Shown: piece by piece, positions 42,089 to 50,649 of the stretch
How the letters are laid out: each line of letters starts with the position of its first letter
Numbering within the stretch: position 1 is the first letter of the stretch
NCBI GenBank assembly: GCA_965116715.1
Contig: OZ220724.1
Span: 2,232,001-2,296,000 of the forward strand
Length of the DNA stretch: 64,000 nucleotides
Direction: 5' to 3'
From: Poriferisodalis sp965116715
GTDB taxonomy: Bacteria; Actinomycetota; Acidimicrobiia; Acidimicrobiales; Poriferisodalaceae
Translations under genes and position numbers: made by a program
The notes under the pieces: generated by a model
Seen by the model: the letters and a program-made list of their open reading frames with translations, nothing else
What the model was told of the DNA's origin: nothing
The model's database searches: none

Positions 42089-42969
42089 AGGCTCAGCGAG
42101 GACTCGGACGGGGACTCGGCGCACTGATCCCCACTGGTCAGTCGGCGTACCGCGAGGTGCCCCTGTCGGCCGTCGAGGTCAACCCATTGCAGCCGCGGCG
42201 ACACTTCGACACGGCGGCTCTGGAGGCCCTTGCCGATTCGATCCGTCAGATCGGGGTGCTGCAGCCGATCGTCGTACGCGAGACGGGCATCGTTGGACAG
42301 TTCGAGATCATCGCCGGCGAACGCCGCTGGCGCGCAGCGCGCACCGCCGGCTTGGACACCATTCCGGTGGTCATACGGGCTGCCGACGACGAGTCCAGCC
42401 TCACACAGGCGCTCATCGAGAATGTTCATCGAGCGGATCTCAATCCCCTGGACGAGGCAGCCGCATATCGCCAGCTCATCGATGACTTCGGCGTCACCCA
42501 CGATGAGCTGGGACGTCGCATGGGCCGCAGCCGAGCGGCGGTCACCAACTCGCTTCGACTCCTGTCGTTGCCGGCGACGGTGCATCGCTACCTGGTGGAC
42601 GGCGAGCTCTCGGCAGGGCACGCGCGTGCACTGCTGGGCTGCGACGACCCCGTCGAACTCGAACTGCTTGCCGAGCGCGCGGTTGATGAAGGCTGGTCGG
42701 TGCGCACTGTCGAGGAAGCAGTCAGAGCCCTCGGCGCGCCGTCTGCACGCGAGTCGAAGCCGGATCAACCAAGCGACGGGCCCGCTGTGCCAGCCCCGGC
42801 CGCTGAGGAGCGCCCGGCAGCAGTATTGGAGGTCGAGTCCGCCCTTGCCGCTGCTCTCACGACAGCCGTCGAGGTGCAACTCGGCCGCCAAGGGGGTCAG
42901 ATTGTCATCAGATTCGCCGATATGGAAGATCTTGGCCGGCTCTACGAGGCGCTGACGGACAACCTTTAG
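42085..42969 (+). CDS. parB: Chromosome partitioning protein ParB (Spo0J), CTPase
   Basis: 294 residues. Seen: RGLGRGLGALIP at the start, NPLQPRRHFD, the CTP-binding GERRWRAARTAGLDTIPVVIR, QALIENVHRADLNPLDEAAAYRQL, the HTH region HDELGRRMGRSRAAVTNSLRLLSLP that reads parS, and a C-terminal dimerisation domain. A Pro/Ala-rich linker precedes the last 50 residues. It binds the parS site 0.9 kb upstream of its own gene. ATG at 42085 overlaps the parA stop. Confidence 0.98.
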   Translation: MKAQRGLGRGLGALIPTGQSAYREVPLSAVEVNPLQPRRHFDTAALEALADSIRQIGVLQPIVVRETGIVGQFEIIAGERRWRAARTAGLDTIPVVIRAADDESSLTQALIENVHRADLNPLDEAAAYRQLIDDFGVTHDELGRRMGRSRAAVTNSLRLLSLPATVHRYLVDGELSAGHARALLGCDDPVELELLAERAVDEGWSVRTVEEAVRALGAPSARESKPDQPSDGPAVPAPAAEERPAAVLEVESALAAALTTAVEVQLGRQGGQIVIRFADMEDLGRLYEALTDNL

Positions 42970-43063
42970 GCAACCCTTGAAGGTTGAGCAGTTTCTGCCG
43001 GCAGCCTCACGCCTGCGATGGCAGGGACGTTGGCGCCGAGATTCACAGCCTCAATCTGAACTT

Positions 43064-43086
43064 GTTGTCCACTAACTGTGGACAAC
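43064..43086. promoter_or_regulatory. Head-to-head DnaA-box pair (inverted repeat) after parB
   Basis: GTTGTCCAC-TAACT-GTGGACAAC, perfect 9-bp arms. The right arm read on the minus strand contains TTGTCCACA, the actinobacterial DnaA box; the left arm contains TTGTCCACT. It lies between the convergent parB and CwlM-like genes, so it could also act as a transcription terminator stem, although no T-run follows. Confidence 0.65.
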
Positions 43087-43119
43087 TTGGGGAGAAGGCG
43101 GCACCGCTCGCCGTTGGGT

Positions 43120-44085
43120 TTAGACAGCAGGTTGATCGGTCAGCAGGTCACGGGTCGACTGGGCAACAACGTCGGCTACTTCCCGGTTCCGTTCGAGCAG
43201 AGCGTCAATGCGCTCGAATCTGCACAGCACGGCGGGCATGGCACTCTCACGCAGCATCGGGAGCCCCATGCCGTTCGTCGTCATGGGACCGAACATCGGC
43301 TCCAATCCGTCCGCGATGTCGGCGGCGAGCTTCTGGCCGGCGCGGCTGACGAAGTGACGACCCTGGAAATAGCTGACCGAAGGCGCCGCGGGCTTGACCT
43401 CGAAGCCGATATAGACGGCTGCACCGAATCGGTTGACCTGCGCGGCCTGGGTTGACCAATCGGGATGGTGGACGGTCAGCACTTCGGCTCCGTTGCGCCT
43501 GATCTCGCGCCGCACCGATGCCGTCACGGGTTCGAGACCGCCGGCTTCGCCCACAGCGATGCGCCTTCCGGCCAGCTGGCCGCCGGCGGATTCCAGACGC
43601 TGGCGTTCAGTGATGTGGGCGACGACCGATGCGTCGCCCAGGGGCCGCACCAAGCGCTGCAGCGTCTGCAGGGTCTGACCACCGCAAACGCCGTCACCAC
43701 CGAGACTCATATTGGTCTGAAAGTCGGCAAGCGCCGCAGCGGTCAGCGGACCCCAGATCCCGTCGATGCGCCCGACTGAGAAACCCAGCGTGCTGAGCAT
43801 CCGTTGTACCTCGGCGACGTCATCGCCCCGCAGGTGTGGAGTCCGCAGGTACAGGAATCGGTCTCCGAGCCGCTGTCCCGCCTCGATCAGCAATCCCCAT
43901 GTCTCGGGGCCGCAGATGCCGTCGACATCGATCGAGCGCTGAGCCTGGAATGCCTTGACCGACTCGGCCGTTGTCGAGTCGAAGATGCCGGTGATCGGGC
44001 CGCGCCAGTGACCGGTCGCGTTCAGCCGGTGCTGGAGGTCTCGAACGTGCGGACCTGCTGCGCCGATGCCGAACGGTCGGATCAG
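43120..44085 (-). CDS. cwlM: CwlM-like peptidoglycan-binding/amidase-3 pseudoenzyme
   Basis: About 321 residues. Two peptidoglycan-binding domains: HVRDLQHRLNATGHWRGPITGIFDSTTAESVKAFQ-type repeat 1 (core HVRDLQHRL, FDSTTAESV) and repeat 2 (DVAEVQRMLSTLGFSVGRIDGIWG). Then an amidase_3 fold (RRIAVGEAGG, AVYIGFEVKP, PAVLCRF) in which the zinc His of G-HGG, the His of S-H-N and the catalytic Glu are all absent. No signal peptide. This matches mycobacterial CwlM, a cytoplasmic regulator of MurA rather than a hydrolase, at the same locus next to trx and parB. No ATG/GTG/TTG fits; CTG 44085 overlapping the trxA stop (CTGA) is my proposed start. Confidence 0.82.
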   Translation of the reverse strand: MIRPFGIGAAGPHVRDLQHRLNATGHWRGPITGIFDSTTAESVKAFQAQRSIDVDGICGPETWGLLIEAGQRLGDRFLYLRTPHLRGDDVAEVQRMLSTLGFSVGRIDGIWGPLTAAALADFQTNMSLGGDGVCGGQTLQTLQRLVRPLGDASVVAHITERQRLESAGGQLAGRRIAVGEAGGLEPVTASVRREIRRNGAEVLTVHHPDWSTQAAQVNRFGAAVYIGFEVKPAAPSVSYFQGRHFVSRAGQKLAADIADGLEPMFGPMTTNGMGLPMLRESAMPAVLCRFERIDALLERNREVADVVAQSTRDLLTDQPAV

Positions 44086-44405
44086 AGGAATTCGCCGATC
44101 TCCGCCAGCAAGGCGCTCTTCGGCTTGGCGCCGACGAGACGCTTGGCCGGTTCGCCGTCGCGGAACATGATGAGCGTCGGAATGCTCATCACCTGGTAGC
44201 GCATGGCCAGGTCGGGACTCTCGTCGACGTTGACCTTGGCGATGCGGATGCTGTCGTGCTCGGAGGCAATCTCCTCGAGAATGGGGGCGATCATCTTGCA
44301 CGGTCCGCACCACTCGGCCCAGAAATCCACCAGCACAGGGCTGTCAGCACTCCCGACGGTCTCGTCGAACGTGCTGTCGTCCAAGGTGGAAATGCCTTCG
44401 GCCAT
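44082..44405 (-). CDS. trxA: Thioredoxin
   Basis: 107-residue dithiol protein. Seen: VLVDFWAEWCGPCKMIAPIL with active-site WCGPC, KVNVDESPDLAMRYQVMSIPTLIMF (cis-Pro) and AKPKSALLAEIGEFL. ATG 44405 with GAGGAG nine bases before it. Reduced by the neighbouring TrxB. Its stop overlaps the proposed CTG start of the CwlM-like gene, so these are probably co-translated. Confidence 0.98.
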   Translation of the reverse strand: MAEGISTLDDSTFDETVGSADSPVLVDFWAEWCGPCKMIAPILEEIASEHDSIRIAKVNVDESPDLAMRYQVMSIPTLIMFRDGEPAKRLVGAKPKSALLAEIGEFL

Positions 44406-44479
44406 CGCTGGCTCCTCATCTCGTGGTTGCTGCGAGGCTACCGCTGCGGTCTCGTGCGACGGCGATTGATGCGAGTGTC

Positions 44480-45496
44480 TCAGTGACCTTGGGCTTCGAG
44501 CCAGCGTTCGGCGTCGATGGCGGCTTGGCAGCCCGAACCGGCGGCTGTCACTGCTTGGCGGTAGAAATCGTCCTGCACGTCGCCGCAGGCAAAGACGCCC
44601 TCGATGTTCGTGCGTGCGCTGCCAGCCTCGGTCACGAGGTAGCCGTTGGGCTTGCGATCCAGCCAATCCGCGAAGAGCTCGGTGTTCGGGCGATGGCCGA
44701 TCGCGATGAACAGACCCGAGATGTCGAGCGGCGAACGCTGCATGGTCTGGGTGTCCTCGAGCGTGACGCCCTCGAGGCGCTCGTCGCCCAGAATCTCCAC
44801 GACCTGCCGGTTCCACAGGAATTCGATCCGCTCGTTGGCGAAGGCACGGTCTTGCATGATCTTTGAGGCGCGCAACTCCTCACGCCGATGCACGACGTAC
44901 ACCTTGGACGCGAAACGGGTCAGGAAGGTGGCCTCTTCGAGCGCGCTGTCGCCGCCTCCCACCACCGCAATCTCCTGACCCCGGAAGAAGAAGCCGTCAC
45001 AGGTGGCACAGGTGGAGACACCGTGACCGATGAGGCGCTCTTCGTTGGGCAGCTCGAGCAGCAGGCTCTGTGCCCCGGTGGACACGATCACCGTACGGCT
45101 GCGGTAGCACGTCTCGCCGACCCAGACTGAGAACGGTCGTTCGCCGAAGTCGACTCTGGTGGCCTTCGCCGTGAGGAACTCTGCGCCGAATCGCTCTGCC
45201 TGGGCCCGGAAGCTGGCCATCAAGTCAGGACCCAGAACGCCGTCGGGGAATCCGGGATAGTTCTCGACATCGGTGGTCAGCATGAGCTGCCCGCCCGGCT
45301 GGTCGCTGGTGGAGGACGGTTCGCCCTCGATGACCAGCGGCTGCAGGCTTGCCCGGGCGGTGTAGATGGCTGCGGTCAGACCGGCCGGACCGCTCCCGAC
45401 GATGATGACGTCGCGTGGTTCAGCGCCGCATGGAGCGGCGTCATTGGGCTCGGCGCCGCATGGAGCGGCGTCATTGAGCTCGGCACCGCTGCTCAT
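44480..45496 (-). CDS. trxB: Thioredoxin reductase
   Basis: 338-residue FAD flavoenzyme. Seen: FAD site VIIVGSGPAGLTAAIYTARA, GGQLMLTTDVENYPGFP, redox pair CATCDGFFF, NADPH site VVGGGDSALEEATFLTRF, and C-terminal GVFACGDVQDDFYRQAVTAAGSGCQAA. The first ~25 residues hold a duplicated unit (AELNDAAPCG, AEPNDAAPCG) from a 30-bp DNA repeat, absent from the family. ATG at 45496 overlaps the stop of the small membrane gene. Confidence 0.98.
   Translation of the reverse strand: MSSGAELNDAAPCGAEPNDAAPCGAEPRDVIIVGSGPAGLTAAIYTARASLQPLVIEGEPSSTSDQPGGQLMLTTDVENYPGFPDGVLGPDLMASFRAQAERFGAEFLTAKATRVDFGERPFSVWVGETCYRSRTVIVSTGAQSLLLELPNEERLIGHGVSTCATCDGFFFRGQEIAVVGGGDSALEEATFLTRFASKVYVVHRREELRASKIMQDRAFANERIEFLWNRQVVEILGDERLEGVTLEDTQTMQRSPLDISGLFIAIGHRPNTELFADWLDRKPNGYLVTEAGSARTNIEGVFACGDVQDDFYRQAVTAAGSGCQAAIDAERWLEAQGH
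45421..45490 (-). repeat. 30-bp tandem repeat in trxB 5' end
   Basis: Copies at 45421-45450 and 45451-45480, differing at two positions, plus a 10-bp partial at 45481-45490. In frame, it encodes N-D-A-A-P-C-G-A-E repeats with extra Cys residues ahead of the flavoprotein domain. High similarity suggests a recent duplication. Confidence 0.9.
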
Positions 45497-45822
45497 GCTT
45501 GCCTCGTCGCACGCGGTCTCCGCTTGGACCACGCCCATGCTCCGGTGCCGCCGAAGATGCCGCTGGCAATCAGATGCGCAGACCACACGTCGCCCGGCAC
45601 GGCAATGTCGAGCGCCCTGATGGCCGCGATGGCCACCAGCACCACGACACCGATGGCTGCGGTGGCGATGACCAGGCCGTACACCAGGGCTCGCGCAGCC
45701 GTGATCAGCGGTCCGCTGGTACGGGCGCGCACGGCCTCGACCGCATCGGCGAAGCGTGCGACGGCTGCATCAATGTTGTCGTCAGCCGCCTCGTCAGAGT
45801 CCTTCGTGCGCTTCGAGATCAC
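45493..45822 (-). CDS. Small membrane protein upstream of trxB
   Basis: 109 residues from GTG 45822 (an earlier start at 45891 adds a non-helical Ser/Gly stretch). Seen: an amphipathic N terminus (DEAADDNIDAAVARFADAVEAVRAR), one strong membrane helix (LVYGLVIATAAIGVVVLVAIAAIRAL) and a second weaker helix (HLIASGIFGGTGAWAW), ending in basic residues. No named domain. Stop overlaps trxB by ATGA, so it belongs to this operon. Function unknown. Confidence 0.7.
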   Translation of the reverse strand: MISKRTKDSDEAADDNIDAAVARFADAVEAVRARTSGPLITAARALVYGLVIATAAIGVVVLVAIAAIRALDIAVPGDVWSAHLIASGIFGGTGAWAWSKRRPRATRQA

Positions 45823-45930
45823 CGGCGGAAGCCTAGAGGCTGAGCCAAAGGCGAAGCCGTGGCCCGAGCGGCCCGTGAGCGAAGCGAACAAGAGCGGGAA
45901 GAGAGAATTGTTGCAGTTCCGCTTGCGTCT

Positions 45931-47436
45931 CTAGGGCGTGACGGCGTCGGTGCCGGGCGGTGCTTCGACCCCGCTGATCGTGGTGGCGACTTCGATCCGG
46001 GAAACGGTCACTCGGTGCCCGCCGTTGGGCAACTCGTCGCCGAGATCGGTGATCCATACGAGCAAGGCGGCGGCTTCGGCAGCGGGTACATCCAACGCTG
46101 CCGAGCCGGTGATGCCCTGCGCTGTCGCCACCGGGCTTCCCCAATCGATCAGCGTGCGATTGCGCTCGCTCGATGCATACAGCTCGAAGGACCACCCGAC
46201 GGTGGGAGAGTCGATCACCAGGCGCTCTACCGAGTGCGGCTCGTCGCCATACAGCACGACGATCAGCCCGACGCCGTCCTTGAGCCCGCCGAAGTCGCGG
46301 GTGCGGTAGCGCGCCGTGCTCCATCCCGTTGTCGGGTCGCCGTCGTTGATGAAGATCAGGCGTTCTGGATGCTCGATCCGGTCGTCGCCGGCCGGGTCGA
46401 AGTCGGTGATGGACTCCAGCAGGAGCGGTACGCGGCGAACTCGGGTGGTCGTAGGTGCCGGCGGGGCTGTCGGCGTGGTCTGCGGAGCGGCGGTCACCGG
46501 CGACGCAGTCGCGGTTGCCGACGGCACCACCGTGACGGCCGGCTGCGTACCGGCGACCCCCGCAGCAGTCACCGGGGACGGCGATGTGTCCGTGACCGGT
46601 TCGGACGGCTGCCCGATGACCACGGCGACGCCGACCAGCGTCGCGGCCGCGGCCACCAGCACGCCGACGGGTGCCAGCCAGTGGCGCTCTGCTTGCCACA
46701 CCGATCGGCGATCAGCGGCGGTGCCGTTGACCGCTGGCAGGTCATCCATGACCGAACGCAGCGCGAGCAGCATCGACGGGACATCGGGCCATGAATCTGA
46801 GGCACTGATGGCCCTCGTCAGCACCGGTGCCACGACATCGGGCACGATCGGATCGAGCTCCCAGGTGCCGTCGGGCCGACGCTGGGGTGCCGCGCCGACC
46901 ATGAGCCGGTGCGCGAGCACGGCGATCGAGGCCAGATCGGCGCGCCGCGTCGCGGGAATGGTGACGGCGTCGTCGGTCGGCGGCCCGTTGAGAATGACCC
47001 ATCCCACCTCGGCGCGCCACCCGATGTAGTCGGCGTCGACGCCGCCGTGAGCGAAACCTGCGCTGTGCAGAACCGCCAGTGCTTCGGTCACCGCGATGAC
47101 GATGCGAAGTGCCTCGGTTGCGGCGAGGCGCCTGGTGTCTCCATTGGACGACGCGAGATCGTCAGCAAGCATCCTCGTGGGCAATTGCTCGGTGACGATC
47201 GCAAAGTGGTCTGCCTCGTCATACGTGTCGAGGATGTGCAGCAGACCGTGGTGTTCCACCCGTGCGAGCGCCTTGGCCTGCAGCCGCAAGCGCTGGCCGA
47301 TCTCGCTGTCCGCCGTTGCCCGGCGGATGGTGACCGGGCGATTGAGCGTGCGATCCAGGCCGGACCACGTCTCGACTGCGCCTGGCTGCCGCAGCTCGCG
47401 CCGCTCGTATCGTTCGTTCGAGCCGGTGTCGGTCAC
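45931..47436 (-). CDS. MurJ-associated pseudokinase with extracellular domain
   Basis: 501 residues. Residues ~20-250: protein kinase fold (LRLQAKALARVEHHGLLHILDTYDEADHFAIVTE, here the helix C to hinge region), with VTIRRAT for the VAIK lysine, AHGGVDADYIG for HRD, and VILNGPP for DFG, so it lacks catalytic residues. One membrane helix (LAPVGVLVAAAATLVGVAVVIG, ~270-290), a Pro/Thr linker, and an outer beta-rich domain (~345-490; ERLIFINDGDPTTGWSTARYR, discoidin-like). In mycobacteria the equivalent region is fused to MurJ and binds FhaA; here it is separate, two genes after murJ. ATGA overlap with degV. Confidence 0.84.
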   Translation of the reverse strand: MTDTGSNERYERRELRQPGAVETWSGLDRTLNRPVTIRRATADSEIGQRLRLQAKALARVEHHGLLHILDTYDEADHFAIVTEQLPTRMLADDLASSNGDTRRLAATEALRIVIAVTEALAVLHSAGFAHGGVDADYIGWRAEVGWVILNGPPTDDAVTIPATRRADLASIAVLAHRLMVGAAPQRRPDGTWELDPIVPDVVAPVLTRAISASDSWPDVPSMLLALRSVMDDLPAVNGTAADRRSVWQAERHWLAPVGVLVAAAATLVGVAVVIGQPSEPVTDTSPSPVTAAGVAGTQPAVTVVPSATATASPVTAAPQTTPTAPPAPTTTRVRRVPLLLESITDFDPAGDDRIEHPERLIFINDGDPTTGWSTARYRTRDFGGLKDGVGLIVVLYGDEPHSVERLVIDSPTVGWSFELYASSERNRTLIDWGSPVATAQGITGSAALDVPAAEAAALLVWITDLGDELPNGGHRVTVSRIEVATTISGVEAPPGTDAVTP

Positions 47437-48284
47437 TCCATCGTGACGAAGACCACGCCGATGGTGCCGACACCCGCGTGCGCTCCGACCACGGGACCGA
47501 TCATCATCACCCTGGACTCGCTGTCGGTGAGCGGAGCGATCCGTGCCACGAAATCGTCCACATCGTCACAGTCCGCATGCATCACAGCGATCTCAGAGAT
47601 GTTCGGACCCTCTGCGGACACCAGGTCGACCAGGTGCGCGAGCGCGCGGGAGCGCGTGCGCTGCTTGCCTGCCGGCTCGACGCGGCCGTCGGTGACCGTG
47701 ATTAGCGGCTTGATCGACAGGACGGAGCCGAGCAGCGACTGCGCAGCTCCGATGCGGCCGCCCTTGCGAAGATTCTCCAGCGTGTCCAGCGCGGCGTGGA
47801 CGCGAACTCGCTGTGCGGCCGCCGCCACCGAATCGGCGATGCGAGCTCCATCGGCACCCGCCGCAGCGAGTTCCGCGGCTCCGATGACCAGCAGCCCGAG
47901 GCCGGCGCTGACGGTTCGGCTGTCCACCACATGGCAGGTGAGCCCGTCGGGAGGCTGCGATGCCGCCTGTTGCGCCGCTTCGATCGTGGCAGAGAGATCG
48001 CCGCTGAGCGTGATCACCACGACTTCGCTCGCGCCGGCATCTGCTGCGCGCTGGTATGCCTCGGCGAAGGCCCCGGGGGAGGGCGCTGCGGTGGACGGAA
48101 GCTCGTCGCTCGTCCGGCAGCGCTTCCAGAAATCGGCGGTGCTCAGCTCGACGCGATCGGTAAACGACTGCATGCCGAACCGGATCTCCAGCGGGACGAC
48201 CATGATGCCGAGCTGTGCGGTGTCGTCTTCGCTGAGATCGCAGGAACTGTCGGTGATGATGTGCACTGGGGCTTGTGCGGTCAT
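47433..48284 (-). CDS. DegV family fatty-acid-binding protein
   Basis: 283 residues. Seen: HIITDSSCDLS at the start, ELSTADFWKRC, PSTAAPSPGAFAEAYQRA, VVVITLSGDLSATIEAAQQAA, DSRTVSAGLGLLV, LDTLENLRKGGRIG and HAGVGTIGVVF, the full DegV pattern. DegV proteins bind a fatty acid, often feeding fatty acid kinase FakA. Lies between murJ and the pseudokinase, with 4-bp overlaps at both ends, so translation is coupled to both. Confidence 0.93.
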   Translation of the reverse strand: MTAQAPVHIITDSSCDLSEDDTAQLGIMVVPLEIRFGMQSFTDRVELSTADFWKRCRTSDELPSTAAPSPGAFAEAYQRAADAGASEVVVITLSGDLSATIEAAQQAASQPPDGLTCHVVDSRTVSAGLGLLVIGAAELAAAGADGARIADSVAAAAQRVRVHAALDTLENLRKGGRIGAAQSLLGSVLSIKPLITVTDGRVEPAGKQRTRSRALAHLVDLVSAEGPNISEIAVMHADCDDVDDFVARIAPLTDSESRVMMIGPVVGAHAGVGTIGVVFVTME

Positions 48285-50068
48285 TGCGCCAGGCCTCCTT
48301 CGTTGTCGTCGGTTGGGGGCTGATCATCGGGGGCGAGTGCGTCGGGTTGCGCAGCGCCGTGTGAGGGCTGCCTGCGGCGCAGCGCGACGTGCGACAGTTG
48401 CGAAGTTAGTGCTCGGGCTGCGGGCAGCCGGAGCGCCAGCCCGCAGCCGAGGTGCAGTGTCGCCATGATCAGCCCGGCAAGTGCTGCTCGCAGCACGGAC
48501 GGCACCGGCGCCAGCACCAGGGTGACCGGCAGGCCGACGACGAACGCCATCAGGGCCGGCACCAGGTGACGGCCGAGCGCGCCGCCGAACAGCCGCTGAT
48601 TGGGCCAATCGGCCTGTCGCGGCATGCTGGCTCTCACGGGGCGACGCTGCAGGACCGCTCGACGCAGCAAGCCCAGTTCCACCCATGCACCCAGGGCGGC
48701 ACCGAGCGCCAGCCCCACGGCACCGAGACGAGCCGGCAGTGCGGGGTCTGAGCGGATCGAGGAGTCCAGCAGCGACCAAGTGGATTCCAGCGAGAACAGA
48801 TCGATATCGCCGAATCCGGTGAGCGCGCCTTCCACGACCAGCACCCGGTCCAGCGGCAGCATCAGCACGGCACCCACCACCAATGAGACAGCCAGCCGGA
48901 TTGCTGCGATGGTGGCAGCCGTGCGTGTGTCGCGAGCGGCGAACAGGACGTTCTGGCACAGTCTCGATGCCACGAGCGGGATCAATCCGATCGAATAGGC
49001 GCCCAGCACCAGGGCGATCAGCGTGATGTCGTCGTCTGCGATGGCACTGCGCAGCCCCGCGAGATTGAAGACCGAATCGGTGAGCGGGCCGCCGGCAGCG
49101 AAGTAGATCGCCACCACGCCCGACACGGCGAAGACCGTCGCGCACAGGCGCCCAGAGGTGCGCTCAGCGATCGTGGCCGGATCCTGGGTCCGACTCAGCT
49201 CGGTCAGCTCAGCGGCGGCGATGCTGGTGCCGATCAGGCTCAACGGCAGCAGGTACAGCGTCTGCGCGGCAGCCATGGCCGCTGCGGCCCCCACGCTGAG
49301 CAGGGAGGCCAGCGCGAGATCCAGGAAGGCGGAGATCTGTAGCACCCCACGACCGGCCACCGCTGGCCCGAATCGCTTGATGACGCCTGCGGCGTGTGGC
49401 TCTCGCCACCGGAGGTTCAGGGCGATCTGCGGGTCGGCCCGCCAGACGCCCCGCAGCTGCACCGCTACCTGTGCCACCGCACCTGCGGTCACACCCCAGG
49501 CCAATGCCGTGGCACGGTCAGCCCCTGCGACCCCCCAGGCGAGCACGCCGACCAGGACGGCGATCTGGGCGGCGTTCCATACCACAGGCGCCACATAGGA
49601 GAGGAAGAAGCGCCGGTGGCTATTGAGCACTCCCAGGCACCATGCGCTCAGTACGGTCACCGCCGTGCCGCACACCGTGATGCGCACCAGGGTGACCGTG
49701 AGCTCGAAGCGCTCACCCACGAAACCCCAGGCAATGAGTCGCACCAAGGGCCGCGCCGCAAAGATGCTGACGAGCGCCGCCGTCGCGGTGACCGCGACCA
49801 GGAACGTGGCGATGGCGCCGGCGAGTCGACCCGCTGCGGTTTCGTCGCGTTCAGTCAGCGAGCTGTACGCGGGAACGAAGGCCCCCGACAGCGCTCCTTC
49901 GCCGAGCAGGTTCTGCAGGAAGTTCGGAATGCGCATCGCGGCGGCGAAGGCGTCGCCGATGGTGCCGATCCCCAGGACGTTGGTGACGAGTGCCGTGCGT
50001 GCGAGCCCTGACAGGCGTGAGGCGCCGATGCCGGCTGCTGCCGCCGCGGCGCCCTGCTGTCGGCGCAT
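48281..50068 (-). CDS. murJ: Lipid II flippase MurJ (MviN)
   Basis: 595 residues with ~14 membrane helices. Seen: ASRLSGLARTALVTNVLGIGTIGDAFAAAMRIPNFLQNLLGEGALSGAFVPAYS, of which the landmarks ALVTNVLG, RIPNFLQNLLGEGALS and FVPAYS are MurJ-specific; also VLNSHRRFFLSYVAPVVWN and LVASRLCQNVLFAARDT. The C terminus is hydrophilic. Exports lipid II for peptidoglycan synthesis. Followed by degV and pseudokinase genes with overlaps; preceded by carD with 1-bp gap, so probably one transcript. Confidence 0.96.
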   Translation of the reverse strand: MRRQQGAAAAAAGIGASRLSGLARTALVTNVLGIGTIGDAFAAAMRIPNFLQNLLGEGALSGAFVPAYSSLTERDETAAGRLAGAIATFLVAVTATAALVSIFAARPLVRLIAWGFVGERFELTVTLVRITVCGTAVTVLSAWCLGVLNSHRRFFLSYVAPVVWNAAQIAVLVGVLAWGVAGADRATALAWGVTAGAVAQVAVQLRGVWRADPQIALNLRWREPHAAGVIKRFGPAVAGRGVLQISAFLDLALASLLSVGAAAAMAAAQTLYLLPLSLIGTSIAAAELTELSRTQDPATIAERTSGRLCATVFAVSGVVAIYFAAGGPLTDSVFNLAGLRSAIADDDITLIALVLGAYSIGLIPLVASRLCQNVLFAARDTRTAATIAAIRLAVSLVVGAVLMLPLDRVLVVEGALTGFGDIDLFSLESTWSLLDSSIRSDPALPARLGAVGLALGAALGAWVELGLLRRAVLQRRPVRASMPRQADWPNQRLFGGALGRHLVPALMAFVVGLPVTLVLAPVPSVLRAALAGLIMATLHLGCGLALRLPAARALTSQLSHVALRRRQPSHGAAQPDALAPDDQPPTDDNEGGLAQ

Positions 50069-50069
50069 C

Positions 50070-50552
50070 TCAGCCGTCGAGCCGCAATTCCACCTGGTGG
50101 CGGGCCTCGTCCTCGGTGACGTCCATGCTGATGGACAGCTCCGAGACGAGAATCTGCCGAGACTTCTCCAGCATGGACTTCTCGCCGGCCGACAGACCCT
50201 TCGCGTTCTCGCGCAGCGCGAGATTCCGGACTACTTCGGCGACTTGATAGATGTCGCCGGACTTCAGCTTCTCCTGGTGGTTCTTGAAGCGACGGCTCCA
50301 GTTCGCCGGTTCGCGAACGTCCTTCTTGGCGAGCAGCTCGAAGAGATCCTCGACGTCGTCGGTGTCGATCGGCGGCCGCATGCCGACTTCGTCGACCATG
50401 TCGGAAGGGACCTTCACGGTCAAATCGCCGTGCGCGGTCTTGAGCACCAAGTACTCGCGCGATTCGCCGAACTCGTTTCGCTGCTCCCGGGCCATGATCT
50501 CGGCTGCGCCGTGGTGCGGGTAGATCACGCGGTCGCCAAGCTCAAACTTCAT
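50070..50552 (-). CDS. carD: CarD family RNA polymerase-binding regulator
   Basis: 160 residues. Residues 1-~55 form the RNAP beta-binding Tudor-like domain (FELGDRVIYPHHGAAEIM, EYLVLKTAHGDLTVKVPSD); the rest is helical and binds the upstream fork junction (ANWSRRFKNHQEKLKSGDIYQVAEVVRNL), with the conserved W. ATG 50552 is the family start. CarD stabilises open complexes at rRNA and other promoters. Downstream of DUF5318 on the minus strand and immediately before murJ. Confidence 0.96.
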   Translation of the reverse strand: MKFELGDRVIYPHHGAAEIMAREQRNEFGESREYLVLKTAHGDLTVKVPSDMVDEVGMRPPIDTDDVEDLFELLAKKDVREPANWSRRFKNHQEKLKSGDIYQVAEVVRNLALRENAKGLSAGEKSMLEKSRQILVSELSISMDVTEDEARHQVELRLDG

Positions 50553-50649
50553 CGTCACCTGTCTTCCGAGCACGAGTCGGTTCCCGCCCGTGCCGAACAG
50601 CCAAGAGGATGCCAGAAACTCCCAGTGCTCCCACCGGGGGCTCAGCGTC

